The notes beneath the pieces are model-generated. The model was given only the letters and a program-made list of their open reading frames with translations. It had not been told where the DNA came from and searched no databases. From NCBI GenBank assembly GCA_964036275.1, contig OZ038435.1, forward strand, positions 31,787,521 through 31,851,520: 64,000 nucleotides of DNA. The letters are read 5' to 3'. The stretch is from Litoditis marina (lineage: Eukaryota > Nematoda > Chromadorea > Rhabditida > Rhabditidae). Below are positions 13,101 to 23,280 of this stretch, in pieces (the first letter of the stretch is position 1; every line of letters begins with the position of its first letter). The position numbers and the translations under genes are program-made.

Positions 13101-16100
13101 GATAATTCTTTTGATGCTAGTTTTATGTGACTATTCAACTCACTTCTAGTATAACATGTAACTTGAAAACTCGGATAATAACTGATGAGAGTATTGGCAT
13201 TTGAGCGCGCTTCCCTGCATTGAAAACTGACTGGTTTTGCGCCAGCGGCTAGGTTAAACAAACATTCCGTCGCACATAACTATCACATATATTACACGTA
13301 CTCGCCCCTGCGCATCCCAAACATGTCTAGTCATCACAGCCCTCAATTTCACGTAAAACGTAAAGAAGCATCACGTTTTACACGTTCTAGAAAACTATCA
13401 ACTTCTCTCATTCATGTGACTACCAATTTTCCTACCCGCATATTTTTGTTCTCCATCAATTGGAAGTGAATAAAAAAATTAGGTTTTTTCCGTTCTAAGC
13501 GGTTGTCAACTTCTTCCATGATCTTGGTGAAAAGCAAAAACTTATAGGAAAAGCGTTTTTTCTGTATTAGACAGGTTCATTATATTTTTTCCTTGAAAAG
13601 ATGTTTTGGTTGATGATTATCTGATTCTGACTGTTTCAGTCTTCTTCTCACCATGATGAACTTGCTGATGACGACACAGTACCCGGAAAATCGTATTTGG
13701 TTAGTTTTCAATCGCTTCAGGACCGATTTTAAATGCAACCGTACTTTTCGAGCAAAATTGATGGAAAACTTCGATTTGGGAACATTTTTCTTTGCGAACA
13801 GCTATAGAAAAAATCGGTTTGTCACGTAAACCACTAAAACGCTAACAAATATACACTTAGTACAGTGTTCTTGAGTTTTGATGTGTTTTACACGTTTCAC
13901 GTGACAGTTAAGTTCACGTGAATGAGAGGTTGCTTTTGAACTCGGTCTCCGTTTCACTTTTTCCGTGTGTTTGCTGGTTATTTGCATGAGCGGCGTGGAC
14001 TTTTTTTTCCGTTATGACCACGTTTTGTTTGCCACACTTTTTTCTTCAACTTCTCCGCTTCATCTCTCCACACTCAATGGGTGTGCAGTAGCTATCTTTA
14101 ACACTTTTCATAGTCTTTTCAATCCTATTGCGACTCCTACACTGTGAATACAAATTTTTAGTTCACTCAAATTCCTTAAATACAGAACTGGACATCAACT
14201 GTTTGTTCCGACACATTCGCATCATTGCAGAGTTCTAATATGTACTGTAGGAGTCTCAGTAGGACGTGTGTGGACTATACACTGGAAGTTAATTGAATAG
14301 TCACGTGAAGCGTGAAAAAAACTGTAGGAGTTATGCATTTTATAATATTGAAAATCGACTGATGGAAATATTCAATATTCAAAACTTTTCCAAACACCTA
14401 TGCTTACTTTGTTTTCACTTTATATACTTCCTTTCTATCAATTTGTTTTTGCTTGCAGTGTTAAAATGTTATGCATGAATACATATTGTAAATTTTTCGG
14501 CAAATATTTATTGATTTTTAGATTTATCAGGAAATATTTGAAACTTATAATACTAGAACGCTTGAACCGCAAAGTACCTTGACTGAGAACTAACGTAATA
14601 CAGTAACCTTAAAGCATTGTACTTTCCTATAAGTAATGTAACAAGGCCACGAAAAGATAACTTTGTAAGTTTTTTTACATCAGTTTTGTTATTCAAGCAA
14701 TCGAGGTACTTTGCGTCAGTTCTTCTTCTATTTTGTTTGCTGTGGGTTTGTCACGAGTGGTAACAAAGAACGTGAGAATGTACTCAAAACTTCACATGAG
14801 TCATCCGAAATTCTCACGTTTTTTACTACGCGTTTGTTGATTAATTGGTTTGCTGTGCTCTATCTATCGCCTGGTTTTCTTGGAAACTTGCCAACTTTTG
14901 TCTGGATCATAGCCAATTCTCTTCTTTTCTAGAGGAAAAACCTTCGTCATCTCTCCATCTCCCCGTCGCCACCGAGCATTCTGAAACGGTCTCGCGACCT
15001 GGACGACACAGAGCGAATTTACGACACCGTATCCCTGGAGTCGCGTCGAGAGCCTTTTAACTATATTAGTCCACGTTCGCGCTACTACCACAGCACGGAC
15101 GATTTAGCAAGTCATCATTGGGTACGTGAGGACGAGGCGTACGCAAAACCGAAAACCGTCCACTACCACGACATCAGATTGGAGTCGGAGCGGCAGCAGG
15201 CTCAGGAGCGGGACCAGGAGCACGAGCAGGAGTTCGAGCGTATGTACCGCAAGAAGGCGTACCACACCGTAGGCGCGTACGGAACGGAAGGCACTCCGAT
15301 ACCGGTTGACCGTACGCGCACGCGGTACGCGACAATGGAAAGCCCGCGGCCGTACTCGCGCGCCAGATCTAGCGATCATCTGCAGACGAGAGAGTATAGG
15401 GAAAGAAGAGAGGCAGACATTTCCGGTGTCTCGCACCGATTCTACGACAGGGATGGAAACTACGTGCCAAGAGGCCCACGGGAAATAGAACACCATATCG
15501 ATATTCGTAGAGAATATGGAGGAGAGAGACTGCCAGACAGCGAGAGATATGAGGAGAGAGAGAAGAGAATGTGGATACGCGACGGGGTGGTAGGTTCCTG
15601 TAGAGCACGGAAAAACTTTATAAACACTGGTTTCACAAGTGTGTTATGCTACAGGATCTGGCCCCTATTGGGTCAGAGCCTGAACACACCTAGGGTCCAC
15701 GCGGTGTAGCGGTTTTATATTAGTTTAGTTTGTAAGGCACCTTGGACCCAACCTCAATTTATATAGGACAAAAGGCAGGGGCTTAACCCTGGACTGCCCT
15801 TCCCTGAGCGATAACAAAAGTCTTAGTTATATACCAATTCATATCAGACAGGTTAATAACATCACTACAATAAAAGAGTAATACACAAACTACGGTTATT
15901 ATTAGGATCCAGACCAAGATAGATCCCAAAGAGACGGACCTATCTTGGCTGGTACAGGGAAGGGGAACTGGCGGGTTGACCCCGCCTCTCGCACTGATAG
16001 GACGTATGGTCCCAAGCATTGCGAGAGGACAGACTCATGACACGCCACCCCTTTAAGTAGCAGACTCCCGACTGCATAAAGATAGAGAGAAAATAATAAT

Positions 16101-19100
16101 TACGAATGAAACTACTTGAAACTTGAGATAGAAAAGAGAGAGAGGGGAGTAAAACATGATCACAATATAGTGTATCGCAAATATATACAAATCCTCGACA
16201 TAGCTGCAAGCTTGGCACTCCAACGCAGCACGGCATGACCTGGCGACCCGACTTTGTTCAATTTGACCTCAACCGCGGTACCTGCGGTGATGCATTGAAT
16301 GGTTTGAGATCTGAAATTGGAACTAAAGTGATCAACCGAGAGCGGGGAAACTCGACATCTCGGGTTCCTGCACTGAGGACACGTGATTTCTGCACATCTT
16401 GTCCTGATTGGCACGGAGTAGGCGATGTCGGCTTTGTGACGTTTAGTGCAGGTTCCTGACATTTTCTCAATCGCCTTCAAAGTGGTTCGACGTGGTGGAT
16501 TTCGGAAGGAAATGTTCTGCATTTCGTGGCTTTCGGGCAGTGCGACGATTCGAGTGGATTCAAGGTAGTCCTACAATCCTCGACGGCCTTTTCAACTTTC
16601 GATGTAACTACGAGCTCTGGTGTAGTTATTGCTGGTAGTGAACGGAAGGACACTCAAAGTCGATCTTCGTGTTCTCGGGCCAAGTGAGTAGGCTTCTGGA
16701 GAAGCTGCCAGCGTTGATTAACATCCTGGGTTGTAGACACTGAAGCTCCGGAGGATGTCGTAGCAATTCAACATCTCAAGATACGACTGAATGCAGGATA
16801 TGAAGTTCTCAGAAGATTTGTGGACGCGTACTGTCCAGGTGGAAATGCGACATGTTGCCTTCCACTCATGAGGCAAGGAAGAGTATCCGCGTGATGTTGG
16901 ACTTTGGAATCCGAGTTCATCTCATTTCATGCTCAAACAGCGAGGTGTTTGACGATGAGACCGCCGAATCTTGTAGATCTTGATGATTGTCACACTCGGA
17001 ACTGTATCGACGATGATCGAGTAGCTCACGATTCCATCGAAAGACAGTTAACTTCCGATTGGTTGAACACGAGACAAATAAATATACATGACGAAAGAAA
17101 CATTGCAAGTGCCGAACATGCACCGACTTCAAACATGAAACTAGAACCTAAGAGTATTGAAATCAATATCAGCAAATGTACCAGGCAAAACGAACTAGAA
17201 ATTGCGCCTCCCGTTGGAGTTATGTGAATCTAACGCGTATAAACTCAATAACGGATGGAATAAACTGAGAATAGCGAACAATTTCTTACCGATAATGTAT
17301 GTATTGGGAATGGTCCCGTTTTGGTGGTAATAAACTGTTTGCTCTAAGGTCTAGATAGATGGAAGATTAGACGGCGGTGGGTTACAATGTATCACATGAT
17401 GATTTATGAGAGGTCAATGGGTCAGGATAAGGCAGCAGCATATGATGGGAAATGTATACGGTATCCAAGAATTCAATATGTGCACTATGATTTTGATGGA
17501 AAATTAAATTATATATTAAATAAGTATTGTATTTTGGTATAATTTAGGCACATATTTGATATCTTGGATACGTAAAAAGTTAAATAGGAAAGGGACGACC
17601 GGTCTCTGAACCCTAACATCCCAAGTTCCTAGTATGTACAAAATATACACTCTTTGAGCGAGTCTTCTGTTCAATGTTTCCAGAAAATTTCATAAACTGT
17701 GCAAAGTTGTTTAGATAAAATAAGAAAGTGCACAAGTTATAGAAACATTCTGGAACAAAACAACAGGCAGTCAACATTACATTACAAACAAAAAGAGGCG
17801 ACTGGGGCGTATTAGACCACGTAGCTATTTTCCGCACATTCCTAAACTAGAGCAGCAGAGAGGAATAGGGTAGGTTGCAAACCTGACAACGTGCACACTG
17901 TCAACAAAATACTCACTGTGAAAAACAAGCTGCAAAAAAATAGTCACTTTTGTCATACAAAATCGAGGAATGGTGATTGGAATCCTCACTTGGTGAGTTA
18001 TCCGGGATCTCCACTGTTATGCTACAGGATCTGGCCCCTATTGGGTCAGAGCCTGAACACACCTAGGGTCCACGCGGTGTAGCGGTTTTATATTAGTTTA
18101 GTTTGTAAGGCACCTTGGACCCAACCTCAATTTATATAGGACAAAAGGCAGGGGCTTAACCCTGGACTGCCCTTCCCTGAGCGATAACAAAAGTCTTAGT
18201 TATATACCAATTCATATCAGACAGGTTAATAACATCACTACAATAAAAGAGTAATACACAAACTACGGTTATTATTAGGATCCAGACCAAGATAGATCCC
18301 AAAGAGACGGACCTATCTTGGCTGGTACAGGGAAGGGGAACTGGCGGGTTGACCCCGCCTCTCGCACTGATAGGACGTATGGTCCCAAGCATTGCGAGAG
18401 GACAGACTCATGACGATGTCATTTGCTCTATCTCAAGTATTATAGCTCATGTACTTTTTAACTTATCGCCATTGTTCTTAACAATGTACTTTTTTCATGA
18501 ATGGTAAATGATGCACCCCACATGTATGTGACAATTATTAGTTTTGATTCAAGATCTCGAAACACCCCTCCCGCACCGCTCATTCCCCCTTGATTCCATA
18601 GAATTCAATATTCTTTGTTGTATGTTCTGTTTTCATACTCTTTTCATACAGGGTTTTCCCGTACTATAAATGTAACATATCAGAACTCTCATATGATAGA
18701 AAAGACTTATTACAGTCAGAGAAGTCCAAGTTGATGGTTTCTACCATCTGTTCATTGCACGCCTTCTCACGTGATCACGTTTTAGGAATCACGTGACTGG
18801 CGTGACGTCATCAACCAGCAGCGGCAGCCGGCTCCCGGAAAATCAATCGACGCACAGAGAATAAAGGAGGTCACCGCCTCGATGAGGTTGGTTTCTCAAA
18901 AGTTTGGAAGTTCAGATGGGACTATTTGGAGAAAATATTATTCCGAAAAATATTGTTTCAAAGATCATTTCGATTACATTCCGAAGTTTTTGTCGCACCT
19001 GTGAATTTTAATTTTCTCACCATTTCAAAATCAAATTAAACACTTGATGCAACTAAGTGTGAAATAAATTGAATTTCAATTGTTGAAAACTGAGAACTTC

Positions 19101-21795
19101 TATTCCACGTTGTGTTCTGGATTGTTTCTGGCTTTTCCATAACTATTAAGAACTTTTCCAGCAACCTTCCTTCGATAATGGACCGAAAACAGGAGGAAAT
19201 TCGCCGACTGCAGCGAGATAACACCGACTATCAGTACAGGGCAGTGGACAGACAGGATAGACATCCCGTCCCACCGCGCGAGATCTACGAACGAACCGAG
19301 TACGGTATCTATGAGAAGGTAGGTCAAAACAAAATTTTAACAAATGTGATCTCGGGTCAGAGCATACCTTGACATGGTATAGTCTGTTTCACCAATCGAT
19401 GTACTTCTACAGTAATCCGTCAATTAATCAAGGGGGTGTTTTCTAATGAAAAAGTCATTACTTTGGTTTTAAATTTTCAGAGTCACTAGTAGTAAACATG
19501 AAAAAGACACTATGAATATTTTGAGGATTTCTGGAAACGCTAGTCTACCAAACTTTGACCTGGAAGAGATAGCAGATTACTGTAGAAGGTTAGAAGTGGG
19601 TGGAACAGACTATAGAGGTGCAGAGGCCAAAACGGTGTAACTTTAAATCTAATCAATAACGAGACACACCTTGCCTACACGTTTTTCTCAAATTATCACG
19701 ACTTGAAGCTACATCTATGTAGACCAGATCTGAGTTGTAGTTTGATCTGCGCACACAGCAGAGAAGAACTGGAAACAGGGATCAAACTACAAACACAGAG
19801 GATAGGCCTAACACAGATGTGATACGTCACACCAGCCTTTGAAAAATACCGTTTTCCAGACGTACTCTCCCGAGCCGTATGTTCCCCAAAACTACAACTC
19901 TCTGCGTTATTCGAAACCAGTGGAAAACAACTACGCCTCCAACTACGAAAAGGAGACAACGAGCTACAACGACTACAAAAGATCAACCTACAACGAGCCG
20001 CCGCGACGAGAGCACAACACGTGTCAGCCGCAGAGTACGAACTACGGTGAACAGCGATCGGCCTACACAGCGCAGGAAGCAAATTACAAACAGCAGAGTT
20101 CAGCCTACAAAGAGCAGAACTCGACGATGAAGGAGCAAACATCAAACTACAAAGAGGAGATCAAGCGAGAGCCGGAGAATAAGGAGTCGGTGGTAGCTAT
20201 CAGTGGCAAACACCGCTGTGCGCATTGTGGAGACGAGCTAGGTGAGAAATGTTGATTTTCCGGAAAAACAAACTTCAAAAAACTTTATTCGTTAGTGAGA
20301 ACTGGAAACTTCTTTTTTTAAACTTTTATTGATACATAAAATATTTCAATCCAAATATGATTCAACCCATATGTGAAGCCTGTTTTTGAATTCAAACTTT
20401 TCAGCTCAAAAGAAGTTATGTAAGTGTAGATTCCGTGCGTTTGCCTGAGCACCTGATTATATTCTTTTTCATTTAAAATTTTGTTTCAAAACGACTTATC
20501 AATTTATTCTACAGTTTCCCGTTTGTCTGGTGAGTGTAAATTTGATGAGTCAGAATGCGCTTGAATATCATTTCGAAATGTGAATAGAACATTATGAAAA
20601 ATTACTATTTCATGGGTACTTCGCGAAACGACGATATTTAATGAAATAAAAGCTAGCTAGTCACAAATTGACAAGCCGTTAAGGCCGGCAGATTTTGCGC
20701 GTTTTCTCGATTTTATCTTCCCGGTTATGCTACCATGAAACATTATAGATTCCAAGTGAAATTCTGTGCAGGTTTCGGTGTGTTATAGTTAACACCATTC
20801 CTACTGAGACTCCTACGGTAACTTTACAAACTTTCCGAAGACTGTTGTGAAGCTTAAAATGAAGGGGCCGAGTGGTCGACTGGTTGTGTGCGCGCTAGCA
20901 CTCAAAACACCATGGTTCGATCCCACTCGGCGCGGTATCTTCATGGCGGACCGCATGAGCTGGTAATAACGCTCACCCATGCCTAGTTTCTCTTCTACGG
21001 ACCCCCCACCCCTCTACGGATTCATCAGTGATAATTGTCTTGGTTGTTAGTCGAATAAAGAATCACACGGCTGAAATAGTGGCCGTAAAAGATTATTATT
21101 ACTATTATTATTATGGAAAATGCTCTCGTTTATTTACTCTATGTGAGAAGGAGAATGAGGTACTAAAATCTTCAACTTTTCCGATCAAAAGTAAGTGAGC
21201 AAAACGGCTTGGATAATTCGAAATCCTAGTGTAGGGGTCTCAGTAGGAATGGAAAAGACTATATGTGTGTTCTCATTAGCAATCTAAAAACAATTTTTTT
21301 AAAGTAGACAACTATTGTTTTTAATGGATATTCCTCAGGTCGTGGCGCCGCGATGATTGTGGAATCGCTTGGTCTGTATTACCATCTGGCCTGCTTCAAG
21401 TGCTACGTCTGTAAGACGCCTCTCGGTATGTTTGAAGGTGTGGAATGGGAACAGGTTTTCCAAAGTTCTCAACTTTTACTCCAAACTGATTTAGATTAGA
21501 ATTTTTAAATTTCACATTTTGGCTCAAAACTCGTACAACGCAGTCTTTCAGTTGTGCACACAGTTTTCGGAAATGTTTTCATAAGAACAACCTGACTATG
21601 TCATTTCATTGGTTGATTTGCTGTTAATCATAGTCTTCCTGGCATTTACCTTAGTAAACAACACATCGATTTTACCAACAGTGAGGTTTCCGTTCAGGTT
21701 CCGGAACCACCGGCGCCGATGTTCGTGTTCGCGAGGGCAGACTCCACTGCCAGAGCTGTTACAGTAACGACCGACTCCAATTGAGCAAGGTGTGA
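1150..21795 (+). CDS. LMO7/LIMCH1-like PDZ and LIM domain protein, 25 exons
   Basis: Exons: 1150-1194, 3204-3330, 3749-3858, 4041-4157, 4584-4685, 5515-5566, 5675-5838, 6062-6127, 6275-6337, 7445-7603, 7823-7963, 8380-8506, 8999-9136, 9591-9704, 10160-10223, 10867-10949, 11180-11262, 11642-11725, 13640-13699, 14933-15589, 18786-18886, 19162-19318, 19860-20241, 21339-21425, 21698-21795 (TGA). All phases agree and the sum is 3,381 nt, about 1,126 residues. The N-terminal third is Ser/Pro-rich and disordered. The PDZ domain (about 336-425) has the carboxylate loop KGFGFTV. A long charged region rich in Glu, Arg and Tyr follows, then a LIM domain with the family signature RGAAMIVESLGLYYHL. LMO7, LIMCH1 and Drosophila Smash are actin/adherens-junction proteins. 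C. elegans lim-8 also pairs PDZ with LIM and is the best nematode candidate, but I could not test orthology. Weakest junctions: exon 1 to 2, the exon 8 donor (GTTGCT) and the exon 14 acceptor (TTTTGAG). Confidence 0.85.
1439..1570. mobile_element. MITE family A, copy 1
   Basis: Short non-coding element with inverted ends: TACTAGAAGTCAATTGAATA then GTCACGTG on the left, mirrored by CACGTGAC...CAATTGACTAACAGTATA on the right. The ends abut TA, as in Tc1/mariner-type MITEs. The body has the recurring block TTCTGCTGTGTTCAACATGT. Similar copies lie at 5157, 23150, 25347 and 25767. Confidence 0.7.
1700..1735 (+). other. Alternative first exon (duplicate of exon 1)
   Basis: ATG plus 12 codons (MKVDVRFAIEQH) and the same GTAAGTTGTACAA donor region as exon 1. 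It also leaves phase 0, so it could replace exon 1. A middle copy at 1340-1375 has lost the ATG (ATA) and carries an in-frame TAG, so it looks dead. Confidence 0.45.
1736..3203. other. Intron 1 of the PDZ/LIM gene
   Basis: AT-rich intron without a supported coding exon. At 3020-3130 a short tandem repeat occurs (GATGAGA.AGTGTGTAGATCA, twice) together with GAGACGCAG at 3060-3068. The reverse of that motif, CTGCGTCTC, recurs elsewhere in the window. An internal promoter is possible but not shown. Confidence 0.4.
4481..4532. repeat. Dispersed hairpin family H (TTGTAGTTTGATC ends)
   Basis: Inverted repeat with TTGTAGTTTGATC on the left and GGTCAAGCTACAA on the right, about 50 bp, inside intron 4. 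Other copies are at 11815, 19735, 23597 and 37642. Confidence 0.6.
5157..5286. mobile_element. MITE family A, copy 2
   Basis: Shares the A-family core (AATAGTCACGT, TTCTAATGAGGAATCGTG, CACTTTGTCATT, TTCTGCTGTG) and the right end AGCAATTGACTGACCGTATA. It lies in intron 5 of the PDZ/LIM gene. Confidence 0.65.
5571..5640. repeat. GA-rich microsatellite
   Basis: Imperfect GA/GAGAA repeat that fills most of the 108-bp intron 6 of the PDZ/LIM gene. Confidence 0.85.
6431..6505 (-). repeat. Degenerate tRNA-like sequence (tRNA pseudogene or SINE head)
   Basis: On the minus strand a box-A-like TTAGTGTAGTGG is followed about 35 bases on by a perfect box B GGTTCGAATC. The T-stem and acceptor stem do not pair well, so it is not a working tRNA. 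It lies in intron 9 of the PDZ/LIM gene. Confidence 0.35.
7823..8506 (+). other. PDZ domain of the PDZ/LIM protein (exons 11-12)
   Basis: Two exons encode one PDZ domain. Exon 11 carries the carboxylate-binding loop in KGFGFTVN and the strand segment GVIVGTPADKHGLL. Exon 12 continues with the canonical IGDRIDSINGESV and the alpha-B helix segment YPSAINRML, ending in EVQLMVQRKD. The split before IGDR is a common intron site in PDZ genes. This domain normally binds C-terminal peptides of membrane or cytoskeletal partners. Confidence 0.9.
9162..9261. repeat. Cluster of short palindromes (ATGCAACCWGGTYGCAT)
   Basis: Intron 13 holds at least two 17-bp near-palindromes, ATGCAACCAGGTCGCAT and ATGCAACCTGGTTGCAT, with flanking partial copies of TGCAACC and TTTGCAT. 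It could fold into several hairpins. No known element is recognised. Confidence 0.6.
10388..10613. mobile_element. MITE family C, copy 1
   Basis: Left end TATAGTTCGTTTCATCCCCA then CTGAGACCCATTGGCATCGTG. The inner right end is the inverse (TTGGCTCGCTGCCAAGTCTC, AATGGGAATGA). It lies in intron 15 of the PDZ/LIM gene. It matches the better preserved copy at 29763-29963. Confidence 0.6.
11345..11420 (+). repeat. tRNA-like sequence, possible SINE remnant
   Basis: GCGTAGTGCGCTTGCG (box-A-like) followed by GGGTTCTATCCCGC (box-B-like) in intron 17 of the PDZ/LIM gene. The box B differs from consensus and no full cloverleaf forms by eye. Confidence 0.3.
11726..13639. other. Intron 18 of the PDZ/LIM gene
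   Basis: 1.9-kb intron with a family-H hairpin at 11815-11870 and one end of a family-A MITE at 13119-13153 (TGTGACTATTCAACTCACTT then CTAGTATA). No coding exon seen. Confidence 0.5.
11815..11870. repeat. Family H hairpin
   Basis: TTGTAGCTCGAT on the left pairs with GATCAAACTACAA on the right across about 30 bases. Confidence 0.6.
13700..14932. other. Intron 19 of the PDZ/LIM gene
   Basis: AT-rich intron. Remnants are seen of family A (around 13818-13926 with TTTCACGTGACAGTTAAGTT, and 14281-14310 with AATTGAATAGTCACGTGAAG) and one end of family C (14246-14280, GTAGGAGTCTCAGTAGGA). No coding exon seen. Confidence 0.45.
14933..15589 (+). other. Large exon 20 of the PDZ/LIM gene (charged linker)
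   Basis: Uninterrupted 219-codon frame, by far the longest exon of the gene. It encodes a hydrophilic segment rich in Arg, Glu, Asp, Ser and Tyr, with a likely helical stretch around LESERQQAQERDQEHEQEF, and ends at donor GTAGGT. No named domain is recognised. In LMO7-family proteins the corresponding linker is poorly conserved. Confidence 0.85.
15642..16041 (-). repeat. Left LTR copy (400 bp)
   Basis: Identical by eye to 18015-18414. Contains an internal hairpin ACCAAGATAG...CTATCTTGG at 15913-15952. Confidence 0.8.
18015..18414 (-). repeat. Right LTR copy (400 bp)
   Basis: Identical by eye to 15642-16041, which implies recent insertion or gene conversion. Confidence 0.8.
19735..19792. repeat. 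Family H hairpin
   Basis: TTGTAGTTTGATC on the left and GGATCAAACTACAA on the right, about 58 bp, in intron 22 of the PDZ/LIM gene, 67 bp before exon 23. Confidence 0.65.
20405..20419 (+). other. Candidate 15-nt microexon 1 in the LIM region
   Basis: Fifteen bases (CTCAAAAGAAGTTAT) bounded by an acceptor ACTTTTCAG and a donor GTAAGT. The length keeps phase 1, so inclusion between exon 23 and exon 24 adds five residues without a stop. If real it is alternatively spliced, because the ordinary LIM domain is complete without it. Confidence 0.4.
20515..20529 (+). other. Candidate 15-nt microexon 2 in the LIM region
   Basis: Fifteen bases (TTTCCCGTTTGTCTG) bounded by acceptor TTCTACAG and donor GTGAGT. 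Phase is again kept, whether it is included alone or after microexon 1. No in-frame stop results in any combination. Confidence 0.4.
20783..21260. mobile_element. MITE family C, copy split by a SINE
   Basis: Left part TATAGTTAACACCATTCCTA then CTGAGACTCC, right part GTGTAGGGGTCTCAGTAGGA then ATGGAAAAGACTAT. The halves are inverse of each other and are separated by the SINE-like element at 20862-21116. It lies in intron 23 of the PDZ/LIM gene. Confidence 0.5.
20862..21116 (+). mobile_element. tRNA-derived SINE-like element
   Basis: Begins with a tRNA-like head (GGCCGAGTGGTCGACTGGTT ... ATGGTTCGATCCC, the latter a box B), continues with an unrelated body and ends in an ATT-rich tail (GATTATTATTACTATTATTA). 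It is flanked by the 6-bp direct repeat AAAATG at 20856-20861 and 21117-21122, as expected for a target-site duplication. Confidence 0.6.
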
Positions 21796-23149
21796 GGAGA
21801 CTGCTCGGCAGCCCTCCCAATCACTGCTCGGCAGACCCCCATACTTCTCATGTGCAATCCGTTTCTAATCAATATCTTCATGAAAACTTCTTTCAAGTAC
21901 GTATGCGTTCTACTTTATTGTTGTAGTTACTCATTTCTACATTATATTGGATGCCTGGGGATTTCACGCCTAATCAATCCAATCTGCTTCTCATTAATAA
22001 GTTCAAGCTCAGTTTTCTGTGATTTTTTCAAATGAATATTTTCGAGCTCAATTAATTACCGACATGTAGTTCTGACATTCTACATGTAAAGTCGTCTCCC
22101 AACCTCTGAGTGATATGCACTCTGCGTCTCTTGTTCTCCACACACTCTTGTATTCTCTGACCGAAGAATGGTAGACCTAAACAGAGCTAGAGACTGTATT
22201 GTTTCGAGAGACGCAGCATTCTTGCTCACTCAGTGAGATCTTTTCTTCCACTGTTATGCTTTCCTGCACTAATAAATTCCTCACTATTTCCGATAAAATA
22301 TTCGTGTAATAAACCAATGTCTACTAGAGACCTGCAATGCTAGTTATATTGTACATGTTTTTCTATTTGCTTCAACCCAGCTTGCCCTATTTTTTAACGA
22401 ACTTACGCTCTTAGACAAATGTTAATCATTATTACGGATTTCGCCTTCGCAATTTCATTTTCATGTTTTCATTTTTTCGTGAAACTTCACTCGTTTTCCT
22501 GACACTTCAGTGAACTTTCCATATAGTATTCACTTTATGCTAGGATGTTATTATTCATAAATCAGTTTCAAAATCTTTGTTAATCAAAATACGACTTGTA
22601 GTTGATCTATCACACATATTGATGAAAGCCTTCAGTGATGACCTATAAGATGTGTAAGCAAATCAGAAGTGTAGTTTTTGAGCTTGAAACAGCTGAGACC
22701 GCAACTACCTAAACCAGGCAAATTGCTAGTTGAAAGTGTATGACAGTGTGAAATGTACGAACAAAGAGAAAGTGTAGTTATGTGTTTATACTAAGTTTCT
22801 AAAAGTTAGTAGATTTCAGAAAAATCGGGATAAACCAGTCAGCTCTTTATCAGATTATGAAAATATCATCTCAATCTGATATGGTCAACCTTCGTTTCTT
22901 CCAAGAGCACATGCATATTTTCATTTAATCTTCATTCGTATCCAGCAGACAAATAAATATATTTATACATGCACAAACAATGACTCTGTTCAACTATGAG
23001 AGCAAAACAATGAAACTCGTGTCTTTACAGTGGTGTTCAACCAACAAAATGTCTGTAATAAACTAATGTTGTCTCCACAGAGGTGACACAAAGAAATTAA
23101 GAAGGTGAGCACGAAGGGAACCGAATGCGGCGCGGCTAATCATCTTACG

Positions 23150-23280
23150 TATACTACGAGTGAATTGAATAGTCACGTGAAGTAAATATTCTAATGAGGC
23201 ATCACGCACTTTGTCATTCCTTTCTGAGTTCTGCTGTGTTCAACATGTTACACGTGACTGAGAAATTTACTAACAGTATA
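23150..23280. mobile_element. MITE family A, copy at 23 kb
   Basis: TATACTACGAGTGAATTGAA then TAGTCACGTGAA on the left; TTACACGTGACTGAGAAATT then TACTAACAGTATA on the right; core TTCTGCTGTGTTCAACATGT. Confidence 0.7.

Larger units (their letters stand above)
15642..18414 (-). mobile_element. Non-autonomous LTR-type retroelement in intron 20
   Basis: Two directly repeated 400-bp sequences (15642-16041 and 18015-18414) that appear identical flank a 1,973-bp internal region. Read on the minus strand, the repeat starts with GTCATGAG and ends with GTAGCATAACA and contains TATATAAATTG. The right copy is followed after one base by TGGAGATCCCGG, a possible tRNA primer site. The left copy is preceded by the purine-rich AAAGGGGTGGCG. 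These support a minus-strand LTR element. The internal part has only short scattered frames and no reverse transcriptase signature, so it would depend on other elements. No clear target-site duplication is visible. Alternatively these are two independent insertions of one repeat. Confidence 0.6.
20200..21795 (+). other. LIM domain of the PDZ/LIM protein (exons 23-25)
   Basis: Exon 23 ends in HRCAHCGDEL, exon 24 encodes RGAAMIVESLGLYYHLACFK then CYVCKTPL, exon 25 encodes GADVRVREGRLHCQSCYSND and ends shortly after at TGA 21793-21795. The eight zinc ligands are C-x2-C...H-x2-C and C-x2-C...C-x2-C. This is the single C-terminal LIM typical of LMO7/LIMCH1. AATAAA signals follow at 22271 and 22308. 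Confidence 0.92.

Noticed and set aside
16160..16522. 120-residue minus-strand ORF in the LTR element with CPQCRNPRC
   Set aside because: A zinc-knuckle reading was considered, but the Cys/His spacing does not fit C-x2-C-x4-H-x4-C and overlapping frames are equally open.
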